64,000 nt of DNA from Rhododendron vialii (lineage: Eukaryota > Streptophyta > Magnoliopsida > Ericales > Ericaceae). The notes below the pieces were generated by a model. The model searched no databases. It was not told the origin of the DNA and worked only from the letters and a program-made list of their open reading frames with translations. The translations under genes were made by a program, and so were the position numbers. Position 1 is the stretch's first letter. Every line of letters starts with the position of its first letter. The stretch lies in contig NC_080566.1 of NCBI RefSeq assembly GCF_030253575.1, positions 11,169,501-11,233,500 of the forward strand, read 5' to 3'. This document shows, piece by piece, positions 11,232-21,939 of the stretch.

Positions 11232-12008
11232 GCACCCCCCATTCACCATTCAACTCACACCTTCAAATCCTCCAACTTCTCTCTAGAAAATCTTTGTGTT
11301 CTTACTTTGTTCTTCCTTGTTCTTGAGTGTTCTTGAGTTCTTCCTAAGATCCTCAAGAAACTCATCCTAAACCACCCTTTCAATCCGTAAAGTTTATAAG
11401 TTCTAGTCACGAAGTAGTTTCGAGAGAAACCTTTCTCTTCCGAAACTACCGAAAGCTTACCGTAGGAAGTCACTCTGCCGGATCGTCAACTTACTTTTCC
11501 GTAGCCGCCCTAACGCCAAGAAGAACGGTAGAATACTTCGAACCGCTTACTCTAAGTATACGTAGAATACCTCTACTTACTTACTCTACGTATATTGTAT
11601 GTTGTTTGTATATCGAAATACACGGAAGTATTCGTATTTTGATCTTTAGGATGGTTATGAGCATGTATACATGAATTGCTTGTATTACTTGTCTTGTTGT
11701 AAAGCATAAGTGATTTTCACTCCAAAGGCGTCTGTACATGTGGCGTTATGCTTTAAGAGGTGTTTTGAGCATGATTTAGTTGGATGATCTTGCTAGTTTA
11801 GTTTCAAGATTACAATGAATGATTTATGATTACGTATGTGAAAAGTCCTACCGCGGAGTCGTTGCATGAAAACGAGACACAGAAATCGAGAATGTAGAAA
11901 CATGACACCTAGAGTGTTAATGGAATGATGTGATTTGCAAACGAGAAATGTTTTGGAAACTGTAATGTGGCCGGATTTGGTGGCCCATTGTGAGGAGTGC
12001 GTGTGTGT

Positions 12009-12405
12009 AAAATATTTTCGAAAAACCAATGGGAATTCGGAGCGGCGGAACCATTGTGGTATACTCGGAAACCCGGAGCAGCCGAACCGAGGGATGAATT
12101 GTGGTTTGGTTATCCGCGGAGAGGAACCAATATAATTGGTTTAATGATTTTCGAAAACCCACATGGGAACCCGGAGCGGCGGAACCATTGTGAGGATACT
12201 CGGGAACCCGGAGCAGCGGAACTGAGGATTTTGAATTGTGGATTGATTATCCGTGGAGAGGAGCCAATGCCAAATTCAATATTTTTGTGTACCAATGGGA
12301 ACTCGGTGCGGCGGAACCATTGTGAGGATACTCGGGAGACCGGAACGGCAAAACCGAGGTTGGGTGTGTTAAAAAACGATTTTGGAAATGTTGATTTGGT
12401 ATAAA
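12009..12405. repeat. 133-bp tandem repeat, about three copies, inside the solo LTR
   Basis: The phrase GGGAA(T/C)(T/C)CGG followed by CGGCGGAACCATTGTG starts near 12031, 12164 and 12297, exactly 133 bp apart. Each copy contains two CCGGAGC(A/G)GC(C/G)GAAC-like words and ends near a GAGGAGCCAAT or GAGGAACCAAT word. Copies differ by about 10-15 percent. Confidence 0.9.
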
Positions 12406-13216
12406 AATGGTGACACGGTCTACGAGAAGTCGTGTAAGAGAAACTCAAAAAAATCATGAACACCAACGTTAGTTTGGATATTGAATGTGGATGTGTCATT
12501 GTTAACTATTTGTTAGATATGCAAGTACTATGTGGAAATTGTCAAACTATGATCTTCTGCTTGTAAGTTAAGGGTTAATGGGTATGGATTATTCTATTGA
12601 GCTTTTGTAACTCACGGTGTTACCTTTGGTGACCCTGACATATTATATTGATGGCGACGCTGGTATAATGTGTCAGACCTTATAGATGAACAGGGTGAAC
12701 TCTACACCTTGGAAGCTTTTGGAGCTGAAGAGCTGGCTAGAATGGAGGAGCAGGCGAAGCTGTAGTTAGGAACCCTAGTTTTCCCTCCTTTTGTTGAATA
12801 AAAGTACTCTTGTGAGAGTTATGATGTAATAAAGAGCCAGACTCTATTTAGCTTTTCAATGAAATCGTTTATTTAACGTTCCCAAAATTTGGTGCGTTAC
12901 AGGTGACCCATTGGGAAGTCCTCGTGTTGCACTCCTTTTTGGTTTTTGTACGGCATCTTTTCCCCCCACCCTTTCTTTTTCTCTTGTTCGCCGACAATTC
13001 TGCACATCTCATCGAGACCTTTCTGGAGAGCTTTAGCTGTGATTTTTCGAGCTCGAAGCCAAAATTCCCTCTTAAGCGGGCATAGTCGGCCCAAGCGAGC
13101 CCTCAAACGGGATACGAGGTCCGGTCGGTGAGAAGTGACTAAGAAAGCCCGTGACTAAGAGTAGTGCCCAACGGGTAGAAAAATGGAACAAAAGAATTGA
13201 AAGAGAAGAACATTTC

Positions 13217-13335
13217 GTGTGCTATCATACCAGCACTAATGCACCGAATTGCATCAAAACTTCGTAGTTAAGCGTGCTTGGGCGAGAGTAGTACTAGGAT
13301 TGGTGACCCTCTGGGAAGTCCTCGTGTTGCACCCC
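13217..13335 (+). pseudogene. 5S rRNA pseudogene, relic 3
   Basis: 119 bases, full length, with substitutions at the 5' end (GTGTGCTATC) and in the GAATTGCATCAAAACTTCG stretch. It retains A55 (GTTAAGCGTG), C at -1 and a T-run after the gene. It lies 402 bp upstream of relic 4. The altered 5' strand weakens helix I, so it is probably not functional. Confidence 0.92.
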
Positions 13336-13618
13336 TTTTTGATTTTTGTACAAAATCATTTTCCCTCTCCTTTCCTTTTACTCTTTGCTCGTCGCCAATT
13401 CTGCTAGTCTCGTCAAGAGCTTTCCGGAGAGTTTAGGTGCGATTTGTCAAGCTCGGAGCCAAAATTCCCTCTTAGGCGGGCACTGTTGGCCCTAGAGAGC
13501 CCTCCAACGGGATATGGGGTCCGGTTGGCGAGACGTGGCTAATAAAGCACATGGCTTAGAGATTAGCACCCAACAGGCAAAAAAATAGAACAAAAGAATT
13601 GAAAGAAAAGAACATTTT

Positions 13619-13737
13619 AGGTGCGATCATACTAGCATTAATATACCACATCTCATAAGAACTTCGCAATTAAGCGTGCTGAGGCGAGAGTAGTACTAGG
13701 ATGGGTGACCTTCTAGGAAGTCCTCGTGTTGCACCCC
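13619..13737 (+). pseudogene. 5S rRNA pseudogene, relic 4
   Basis: 119 bases with many A/T-directed substitutions (for example ATATACCACATCTCATAAG in the middle) and GCTGAGGCG where GCTTGGGCG is usual. Its spacer is cut 61 bases downstream by the Ogre/Tat-like element. Confidence 0.92.
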
Positions 13738-14191
13738 TTTTTTGTTTTTGTACGAAATCATTTTCCTCCCTCCCTTCCTTCTTCTCTTTGCTCGCTGCTG
13801 TAGACACCCCAAATCCGGACCTCGGAGGTTCTTTGAACATCTCGATGATGAAATAAAGGAAACGATACCTTTGAGAGCTTGAATAAAGGACTTCCTTAGC
13901 CCAAAAAGTCCAGACAATCCAAAAACTCAGATAAGCCCAAAAAGCCCTGCACTGAACCTATAATACCGCACGAAACATTTCTACACCTCGCGGCGTAATA
14001 AAACTTATTACGCCACACGCGGTCATGAGGTTAACCGCACGGCATTTTGTGGAAAAGTTCTGACTGGCTCAGTAAGCTGTCGGCCATGCCTGTTTGAGCC
14101 ACAGCTGCAAAATGGCATAGCTGAAAAAGCACTTCTAACCCGCCCAGAAAACACCTCCCTCGTTTGAATTCAAAATTCTTGGCCTTTTGCC

Positions 14192-14198
14192 TATAAAT
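14192..14198 (+). promoter_or_regulatory. Putative LTR TATA box
   Basis: TATAAAT within GCCTATAAATGCACC. It is followed by a pyrimidine-rich stretch and CT microsatellite, a common plant core-promoter arrangement. Confidence 0.55.
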
Positions 14199-14255
14199 GC
14201 ACCTCTCCACTCAAGAGAAAGGATCCCCCCCCCCCGCCCCCTCTTTATGAATTTC

Positions 14256-14258
<3 letters not shown>

Positions 14259-14297
<39 letters not shown>
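14259..14297. repeat. (TC)n microsatellite
   Basis: About 19 uninterrupted TC units in the presumed untranslated leader of the LTR transcript. Confidence 0.93.
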
Positions 14298-14298
<1 letters not shown>

Positions 14299-15547
14299 CT
14301 TGCCTTTACATCTACTTTCCATTTCCAAGCCTTGAGAAGTGTTGTTCTAAAAAAAAAAAACATTCTTTAGGCACTTTCTTTCTCAAGATACTCTATTTTT
14401 CTCCTCATCATCAAAGTTAGACTTTTGCTCACTTTGAGACCTTACCAACCAAAACACCCAACAACCACTCACATCCACACTCATTCTTTCTTACCCGCAC
14501 TTGCTCATACTCATCCATCATCATCCGTCCTTGTTCAAGCTCAAGACCAAAGGTTAAAAAAAAAAAAAAAAAGTTTCCTTGGGATAGGCCCTGTCCTGAT
14601 CCCTGAGGGAATTTTCCTGTAGTCAGGTTTAACCCCTTTTGGTTAAAGACTGACTTAAAAACTATTTTAAAAAATAAAAACAGTCACTGTGTTGGACATT
14701 CCACGCTGTGCGGCATTCTGATGCGTCACACGGCGTAGTATGTTCAGGTGCACGGTCTTTTATTAGTTGATGTCCATTTGTTTAGACAGTCTAGATCATC
14801 GGCATCCTTCACCAAGCCTGTTTGTATTGTTGAAATACTGCCATCAATATTTTTCAAAATGAGAGCATATCTACAAGCCATGTTTTATGTCCAAAAAAAG
14901 AGAGAAGTTTTTCTTGATCATCCCAGGTGATCAAATACGCTGAAAATTATTTTTATGTTCATGGCTTAAAGAAATGGTACTGTTCCAAAACGAATCAGCA
15001 GTTGCGTGTCTCCTGATATCTTTAGGGAATAACGCATGGAATATATAACATACCGCGCGTTGTTCTAGGTATTGGTGATAGTCTAACAACAAAGCAAGTA
15101 GATCGCACGGCATACCATAAGACCGTGCGCGGTATTATGATAAGCCGTGTGAGGATGATTCTGATCTAGACAGTTTGTTGGATAGTTATTTCGTCTCATA
15201 ACATCATATTCTTATTATTTCTGAACAGGCAACACCACGTGCATGCCAATGTGATATATTCCCCATGACCCTTCCCCCTCTGCTTGTTTATTAAAGAGTT
15301 TTATTCTCCGAAGGATATACGAAGTTTTTCTCCTTTGAAAATGTTTAGTAGAGACCGGTTTTGCCGGACAAATGGGGTGCTTTTTAACAAAACCTTCCCC
15401 GTTTGTAACGTGGCTCCCAAACCCAAAGTCTCGACATTTTCGCTAGATCAAATGCCTTTATCAAAAAAATTCTCGGTTTCTCGGATCATCCATCTCAAAA
15501 ATCCGGGTGGCGACTCTTCGAGGGCGCGCTGGGCGAGGAGCCCACAG

Positions 15548-15565
15548 TGGCGACTCTGCTGGGGA
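15548..15565 (+). promoter_or_regulatory. Putative primer-binding site
   Basis: TGGCGACTCTGCTGGGGA lies one base after the LTR end. It begins TGG, complementary to the CCA end of a tRNA. The matching tRNA was not determined. Confidence 0.6.
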
Positions 15566-15569
15566 CGCT

Positions 15570-15630
15570 TTATTCAATACTTTACTTGTACTTTCAAAAA
15601 ATAAACAAATAAAACCAAAGTATTGAATAA
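15570..15630 (+). repeat. Perfect 14-bp inverted repeat beside the primer site
   Basis: TTATTCAATACTTT at 15570-15583 is exactly complementary to AAAGTATTGAATAA at 15617-15630, with a 33-base A/T-rich loop. It lies four bases after the primer-site-like sequence and could fold in the element RNA. Confidence 0.8.
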
Positions 15631-16997
15631 TCACGAGGGCCAAGCTTGAAAGACATTTTCAAAAAGGGGGGAATTTTCAATAGCTTTTGGAAAATAAAAC
15701 TCTTTTATCCTGTACACTCTGCGCTGCACAAGCCTCGCTAGTGCGTTCTGGCAATCTTGCCTGGTTTACCAGTGACAAGCTCTCCCGGGATGCCTAGCAA
15801 CCCTCGACCATGATGAGCCATCGTACTGCACGACCATTGTCTTGCAATACACTTGACAATGGGAAGTACATCTTGGCTCTAGTCCGGGAAACCCTGCTGA
15901 GATCCAAACCGGCCTTTGCACTCGTACATAGCCATAGAACCTTCCCAATTAAGACAAATCTGCGGTTAGGACTTATGTGATATATCCTGTTTATGTGCAT
16001 CTCTTTCCTGTACATACATGTCATTCACACATCATTGCATCCTGCAGGCTAGAGGATAAGGTTCCCTTAGGATTCTTCGTCTCCTCCCAATCAGTCTAGG
16101 AGACTCAAAATCCATGGAGTTTGGAATACCTCCGGCGTTTGTCATGCCCGAACGACTCCCTTGATCTAGGACCAACCTTAAGTGTGTGCGTATCTGGATT
16201 CCAATAGTCATATTGCTTTGCCTCGGATGGTCAAGGTAAGGAGATTGGCTCTGGTTCTGAAGCATTCGGAATTTAACCTGCCTAACAACACCTACCTGGA
16301 TTATTTGAAATCTTCTATACGAACACCTTAAGTGGGGGCTAGGTCACGGTAGGTCTTAGGTTTAGTCTCTAGAAGGCACGTAGAAGGCAGGGTGAGCATC
16401 TGAGATTAGTTGTGAGTCGATCTCTTTTGCTTTATTGTCAACTCTGAAAACATTGGTCGCTTAAGGGAAGCAACTGCACCTAATTGGTTTCATCCACTTC
16501 AAAGATTGGTTCGCATAGACACCTTGGAAGGCTCTCAGCTATTTGAGGTTCAGGTAGTACAAGAAGGGCAGCCGTCAGTAGAAATACCGTGAGAACTATT
16601 AACAGAAATCCTGCTTGAGAATCCCTTACCAATGGCTGACCAAGAAAATGGGGTGGAAGAGCTCAGGCAAAATATGGCTACTTTGGATGCCCAACTCAAG
16701 CAATCCATTGCCAATGTCGACACACAACTCAAGGCTTCCATTGCATCCATGAAGAATGACCTGGTCATGGTAATGGAAACTATGCAAGAAATTAGTGATA
16801 ATCTTCAAACCAAACCTCCTCCGCAATTTAAGTGGCCTAAATAAGAAGTGCCAGATACAGATCCTAAGCTGGCTACTCTTACTGCCAAAATCAGCAAGCT
16901 AGAAGAATCTGTTCAAGAAACCAAGCGACTTGGGAAAGGAGAGATCGATAAAAACAAGTTGTGCTTATTCCCGAATGCCAAACTGCGAGAAAAGTTC

Positions 16998-17214
16998 ATG
17001 AAATCTCTTCCCCACCCTCCATTTCTTCTTTCATTTGATCGCCGCTAATTTTTCTCATTCCGTCGGGATCTTTCCGGAGAGTTTTTGCTGCGATTTTTCG
17101 AGCTTAGAGCCAAAATAGCCTCGTAAGCGGACACGGTCGGCCGTAACGACCCCTCTAACGAGATACGGGGTCCGGTCGACGAGACGTTGCTACGATAGCC
17201 CGAGACTGAGAAAG
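16998..17214 (+). repeat. 5S spacer fragment (diverged), no 5S gene
   Basis: Begins with GAAATCTCTTCCCCACC, equivalent to spacer sequence shortly after the gene's T-run, and continues colinearly to the GAGACGT...AGACTGAG region. The unit continues at 19395 after the solo LTR. The 5S gene that should precede it is missing, replaced by the truncated Ogre/Tat-like element. Confidence 0.88.
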
Positions 17215-19013
17215 TGAAACGACCCGCTCTAGGAGGATTAACATAATCAGTCTTAATGGAAGCTTAATATCAACCTTAATGAAATTCATTCCATAAACGC
17301 AAGACAATGTCGACTAAGTATATTACAACCGACTTCCAAAATAAAATTTACAAGAGAACTTTACAAGATGAGTTGCATCCACATAAGGTACGACAACTCT
17401 CCAAAAATTGATATCACAAAAAGTACTATGCCAAAAGGACACCAAGTCGACCCTCGTCCTCGCTCCTATAGCCTGTCAGACCAGTAGTGGACCAAAACTC
17501 TAATTCAATTACCTGAAAGGATTGTGAGTGTTACTACTTCATTCAAGCGAAAAGCATAAAACAATTTACACAAACAAACATGGATCGAGTAATGCTTCTA
17601 ACCATATTTAGCAAGAAACAAGTTATTTTTCACAAACCATTAAATAAGCAACAATATTTCAAAAAACCATAGGGTAGCTTCCCTCGCAACCAGGAGTTAT
17701 GACGGTACCGTGACCCTGTGAACAGGGTACTTCCAACAATTTATACCCTGTTTGTGTACATCAAACAGACAATTTATACCCTTCTTGTGTACATCAAGAA
17801 GAAAACAATTCCAACCAACAATACAGCTATGGCATGCTCTTGAAATAAATCATGTTTCAAGCAACTTGATCCATATCACTATCGTCAAAAATTCCACCAT
17901 TTGCAGAAAAAGGATAAGTTTATTTTTAGCTAGCCACTTTAATGAAATAGCACACTCACCTTAGAGATTCAAAAGACAAAAGCGAAACGCCTCCTTCTCA
18001 ACCTTGAGGTGGAGACTCGTCCCCCGATCCTAAAATATGAATGACACTACACTTAGTATATTTCATACTCCAACTCATGTTAAAATGCAAGTAAAATGCA
18101 TCAATAAGTCTAGCATATGATCTTCTTTTTAATCTCCATCCCTAGTATGATACTGCATGAGACCAATGCAATAAAAATGATGGGTGATGGGCTTCAATGC
18201 TCAACAGATGATTCAATGAGATTTGATACAAGAATTCTCAAGAATAAGGCTTAGACCATGACCAACATGTACGGTTCTGACCATATCCAATACATAATCG
18301 TGAATTCAAGAATGACACTTTAACCATTGAAAAGAAAACTTCTTCCTCTTCGAATCGACAGGTCATTCATAAAAAATGGAGTTCAGGTAACCTTACTACG
18401 GCCTCGCGACTATAACTTAACATAATACCAAAACTGGTGCAGAGACAGATTTTAAGTAAACTTTAACAGAAATTCTGTTATTGTTCGGGCATAACCACAG
18501 CGCACGGGTTGCACCGTTGGAAAGCCCTACAAGTCTAGTTTTCAGCAAAGCAAGCGGAATATGATTTCGAGTCTCGAGCTAGGAGATATGACTGTTTTCC
18601 CAACTTGTGTCAGTGCAGTCAGCAATACGAGTTTCACAGCAGCAGTTCGGTGCGCGATTTTTAACTTTTTTCCCTCTTTGGAATAAATTCTGAAAATTTT
18701 ACCCAATAAACTAGACATGAATATCCATCTCCAGTAAAAATTTCAGAAAATTACAAGGTTGGAAAGTCTGTGAGAAAAATTTGCTAAGAACAGGACAGAT
18801 TCAATTATGTTCAAGCTCTAATTGAGACATGCCCCAAAGATGGACGAATTTGCTAGGTTAAAATCCATTCTCTTATGAACCAATTAGGATTTAAACTACA
18901 AGAATATGTAGGTATATACATGTTTGATCAAAACCCAAAACATAGATTAGGTATAAGATAGGGTTTACCTTCAATTAGATTTCCCCAATTCCTCCTCCTC
19001 TTCTTCTTCTTCT

Positions 19014-19075
<62 letters not shown>

Positions 19076-19394
19076 GTGATACAAAAGAAAGCGGTGGAGG
19101 GGTGGAATAATGTAGAATACCGTAGAAGGTTTTTTTTAAGGAATAATTATCCCATGAGGTTGGGTGTATGGGTTCTAATAGGTCAAAACTCATCTTAACC
19201 CTTCATTCTCCCTACCAAGACCAATCCCTTTTTAATTAACTTAATTAAACCCTCAAATTTAATCATGTACCGCTAAACAATTTATGAATGATATGTGAAT
19301 GATAACACAACACGTGTATCAAATAGCATGACCTATGCAACATAAAATTAAATGTCATATGCGATGCACGTGCATGCTCGGAACGGGTGTTACA
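17215..19394 (-). mobile_element. Second solo LTR, Ty3/Gypsy-like, reverse orientation
   Basis: The 2180-bp block starts TGAAACGACCC and ends GGTGTTACA. Read on the minus strand it begins TGTAACACCCG, the usual start of large chromovirus LTRs, and ends in ..CA. Flanks GAAAG (17210-17214 and 19395-19399) are exact 5-bp target duplications. The 5S spacer continues colinearly across it. No internal region is present. It is distinct in sequence from the 10077-12901 LTR, so this is a second family or subfamily. Short frames in it are not genes. Confidence 0.88.
18991..19073. repeat. CCT/CTT/CT compound microsatellite
   Basis: Short CCT and CTT triplet runs pass into an uninterrupted CT run of about 27 units. 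Confidence 0.93.
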
Positions 19395-19454
19395 GAAAGC
19401 ATTGCCCAACGGGCAGAAAAATGGTACAAACGAATTGAAAGAGAAGAATATATC

Positions 19455-19573
19455 GGGTGTGATCATACTAGCACTAATGCACCGGAACCCATCAGAACTC
19501 CGTAGTTAAGCGTGCTTGGGCGAAAGTAGTACTAGTACGGGTGACCCCCTGGGAAGTCTTAGTGTTGCACCCC
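19455..19573 (+). pseudogene. 5S rRNA pseudogene, relic 5
   Basis: 119 bases with few changes (C6T, C14T, and changes near ACTAGTACGGG and GTCTTAGTG). A55 and C at -1 are kept, TATATC lies just before the start, and a T6 run follows. It is one of the better preserved relics and lies 405 bp before relic 6. Functionality cannot be excluded, but the changes affect helices I and II. Confidence 0.9.
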
Positions 19574-19859
19574 TTTTTTGTTTTTGTACAAAATCTCTTC
19601 CCCACCCTCCATTCTTTCTTTCATTTGCTCGCCGCTAATTCTGCTCATTCCGTCGGGATCTTTCCGGAGAGTTTTCGCTGTGATTTTTTGAGCTCAGAGC
19701 CAAAATAGCCTCGTAAGCGGGCACGGTCTACTGTAACAAGCCCTCTAACGGGATACGGGGTCCGGTCGGCGAGACGTGGCTAAGAAAGCCCTAGACTGAT
19801 AGAGCAGTGCCCAACAGGTAGAAAAATGGAACAAAAGAATTGAAATAGGAAAACGTATC

Positions 19860-19978
19860 GGGTGCGATCATACAAGTACTAATGCACCGAATCCCATCAG
19901 AACTCCGCAGTTAAGCATGCTTGGGCGAAGGTAGTACAAGGATAGGTGACCCCCTGGGAAGTCCTCGTGTTGCACCAC
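19860..19978 (+). pseudogene. 5S rRNA pseudogene, relic 6
   Basis: 119 bases with changes at ACAAGTACT, GCGAAGGTAG and GGATAGGTG, and a CACCAC end that weakens helix I. A55 is kept (GTTAAGCATG), C is at -1, and a T-run follows. Its spacer runs on to about 20177, where retroelement sequence begins. Confidence 0.92.
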
Positions 19979-20199
19979 TTTTTTTATTTTTGTACGATAT
20001 CTCTTCCCCACCCTCCATTCCTTCTTTCATTTGTTCGTCACTATTTGTGCTTATTCCATCGGGATCTTTCAGGAGAGTTTTTGCTGCGATTTTTCGATCT
20101 CAGAGCCAAAATAGCCTCGTAAGCGGGCAGGGTTGGGCATAACGAGTCCTCCAACGGGATACGGGGTCCGATCGGTGTGGGAAACGAACAAATTTTCAG

Positions 20200-21830
20200 A
20201 AAAATAATCACGATGGAACAAGATCCAGTTACACCGTTTAGTCCGAAGGACCAGTTGGGTGGGGGAAGAGATAAATCCCCACCAGGCGCTCTGAGAAAGC
20301 CCACTGGTAAACATAACGGGGATAACTCCAGAGAAAAAGGCGACAAAACTGCTACCGGCTCCACGAGAAGGAGTAAGTCTCATCGAAGAGAAGAATCAGA
20401 CACATTCAAGAAGTGTATATAATGATAATGATGTCCTCGATAAAAAGAGAAGGGAAATCGAGGAGTATGCTCGTTTAATTAAGAAACGAGAGTATGAGAT
20501 ACAGGAGTTGCAGCGGGTACGAGAGCACCCAGAAGATTCTGGACTCTCTCGTAGGCATTCCCAGAGGGGCGGACGGACTCTGGTAATCCATAAGCAGACT
20601 CATTCACGGAAAAGAGCAAGCAGGAGTCCTACCAAAGGGCGATACGAAGCTTCTCCATGAAAAAGGAGAAGCAGAAGTAAAAGCCGAACACCAGAGAGAA
20701 GGACTTCTTCACGAAAAAGGAGGAGCAGAGACAGAAGTTCCACCCCCGAAGAGAAGGGAACAAGGAAACACCATCAAGATAGGTACAAGAGACCTGATGC
20801 TAATTGGGCCAAGGTCATGGCTCACAAATCAAAGGAGTTCGAGGATGGGACAGTGACTGCACGAGAAGCAGCACGCAAGGCACTAAGTAATATTGCAGCC
20901 TCCCCCTTTACAAAGAGGCTACAAGAGGCTAGGTTGCCGAGCAGAGTGAAGCACGATACATTCGTACTTTATGAGACAAATACGGATCCCGTGGCTCACA
21001 TACAACATTATCAACAGGCTATGTTCCCCTCCAGTCTTGGCAAAGTGGCTTTAGCCTGGTTTCATAAACTAGGCCCGCGATCCATACGAGGATGGAGGCA
21101 GTTGGCTGAAGAATTCACTGCTCGGTTCCTGACGAGCAGAAAGGCCCCAAAGACCTTTGAGAGTCTATCCACCATGAAACAGGAGGAGAACGAGCAGATC
21201 AGGAATTATGCAAAGAAGTACTGGAAAACTTTCAACGAGATTGAAAGTTGCAGTGAGGAGTACGCAATTGCTACCTTCAAGACTGGTTTGCCTGTTCGGG
21301 GAGAGCTGTGTCGTTCATTGAATAAACATCCGGTAGCCACACTGGCTAAATTGATGGAACGGATAGAGCAACACGCCAGAATGGAGGATGACATACTCCG
21401 TGAGGATGGCAGGACGGTTGCCGAACAGCCCAAGGCACCTGCCAAAAAGGTGGATAAGCCAGAGCCCAAGACTTATAGAGAGAGAAGGGAGTATGGGCAG
21501 GCTAAGAAAGAGCCGTACAAGGATAAGCAAGCTCCTGACCCCAAATCTTTCTTTTCTATCACTACGGTTTGGAAGGAGCCAATTTATAGGATTCTTTATC
21601 GAATAAAGAACCAGCCATATTTTAAATGGCCACCAAGTCTAGGCGGAGATAAGGATGCAAAACGTGCTACGAATCAGCACTGCAGTTACCATAAAGATTG
21701 GGGCCATATGACCGAGGATTGTGAGATGTACAAGAGGCACCTTGATGATTTGGTCTCTCGGGGCTATCTCAAGGAATTTATTCAGGAGGATCCTAAGGAG
21801 AAAGGGAAAGCTATAGAGCTGGGTTAGGAG
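20200..21830 (+). pseudogene. Retroelement gag region
   Basis: Encodes an Arg/Ser-rich, Lys-rich N-terminal stretch followed by a typical retrotransposon gag core (FPSSLGKVALAWFHKL, then RQLAEEFTARF) and a C-terminal CSYHKDWGHMTEDC word, a zinc-knuckle-like CX2-3H..C arrangement seen in Tat gag proteins. Part of the 20176-29938 element; the gag region is not intact as a whole. Confidence 0.85.
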
Positions 21831-21939
21831 CAAAACCCTAAAGGAGTAATCCATATGATACATGGGTTGGCCACACCTTATACGAGAAATGAGGTTAGGC
21901 TGTTACAAAGGCAAGTTAAGCACGATCAGCATGTGATGC

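Larger units (their letters stand above)
10077..12901 (+). mobile_element. Solo LTR, Ty3/Gypsy (chromovirus/Tekay-like), inserted in a 5S gene
   Basis: The 2825-bp block starts TGTAACGACC and ends GCGTTACA, with TG..CA ends in an inverted match (TGTAAC/GTTACA). It is flanked by exact 5-bp duplications GGTGA at 10072-10076 and 12902-12906. A TATA box (TATAAATA, 11224-11231) and A/T-rich leader fit an LTR promoter. No internal region is present, so the element was reduced to one LTR, presumably by recombination between its two LTRs. Terminal bases and large size resemble Tekay/Del chromoviruses; this family call is by resemblance only. It contains a GA microsatellite and a 133-bp tandem repeat. 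Confidence 0.9.
9987..12935 (+). pseudogene. 5S rRNA pseudogene, relic 2, split by a solo LTR
   Basis: The first 90 bases lie at 9987-10076 and the remainder continues at 12907-12935, after a 2825-bp solo LTR and a 5-bp target duplication (GGTGA, gene bases 86-90). Without the insertion it would be about 119 bases and 406 bp downstream of relic 1. Base -1 is C and A55 is kept, as in most plant 5S genes, but substitutions are numerous. Confidence 0.93.
13799..15546 (+). repeat. 5' LTR of the Ogre/Tat-like element
   Basis: About 1.75 kb with TG..CA ends. A TATA box (TATAAAT, 14192-14198) is followed by a CT microsatellite (14259-14297). The 3' boundary is set by the adjacent primer-site-like sequence. 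No partner LTR is present to confirm it. Confidence 0.7.
13799..16997 (+). mobile_element. Ogre/Tat-like LTR element, front part only
   Basis: A 5' LTR (13799-15546, starting TGTAGACACCCC and ending CCACA) is followed after one base by TGGCGACTCTGCTGGGGA (15548-15565), which resembles the primer-site region of Ogre/Tat elements. A leader follows, then gag-like sequence from about 16630, with a coiled-coil-like N-terminal stretch and a KLCLFPNAKL word like the FPDVKLPPKF motif of such gag proteins. At about 16998 it changes abruptly into 5S spacer sequence, so the rest of the element, including pol and the 3' LTR, is missing. It is broken. Insertion was into the spacer of relic 4. Confidence 0.82.
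9503..20177 (+). repeat. Diverged 5S rDNA cluster, interrupted by retroelements
   Basis: Sequence related to the 407-bp array unit occupies 9503-10076, 12902-13798, about 16998-17214 and 19395-20177. These blocks hold six 5S relics plus intact-looking spacers. Gene-to-gene distances, after removing insertions, are 406, 400, 402 and 405 bp, so the ancestral period was close to that of the young array. Copies differ from one another and from the array at many positions, showing that homogenisation stopped here. Intervening sequence is retroelement DNA annotated separately. Confidence 0.93.

Noticed and set aside
11255-12499. Open frames inside the 10077-12901 block as genes
   Set aside because: They overlap on both strands, use the 133-bp tandem repeat, and lie in a solo LTR with exact target duplications.
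18975-19193. Minus-strand frame rich in Arg and Glu
   Set aside because: It is a translation of a CT/CTT microsatellite inside a solo LTR.
9581-19978. Diverged 5S copies as Cassandra elements (TRIMs carrying 5S sequence in their LTRs)
   Set aside because: The copies are accompanied by the full 5S intergenic spacer at the array period and lack TRIM ends, so they are decayed rDNA units.
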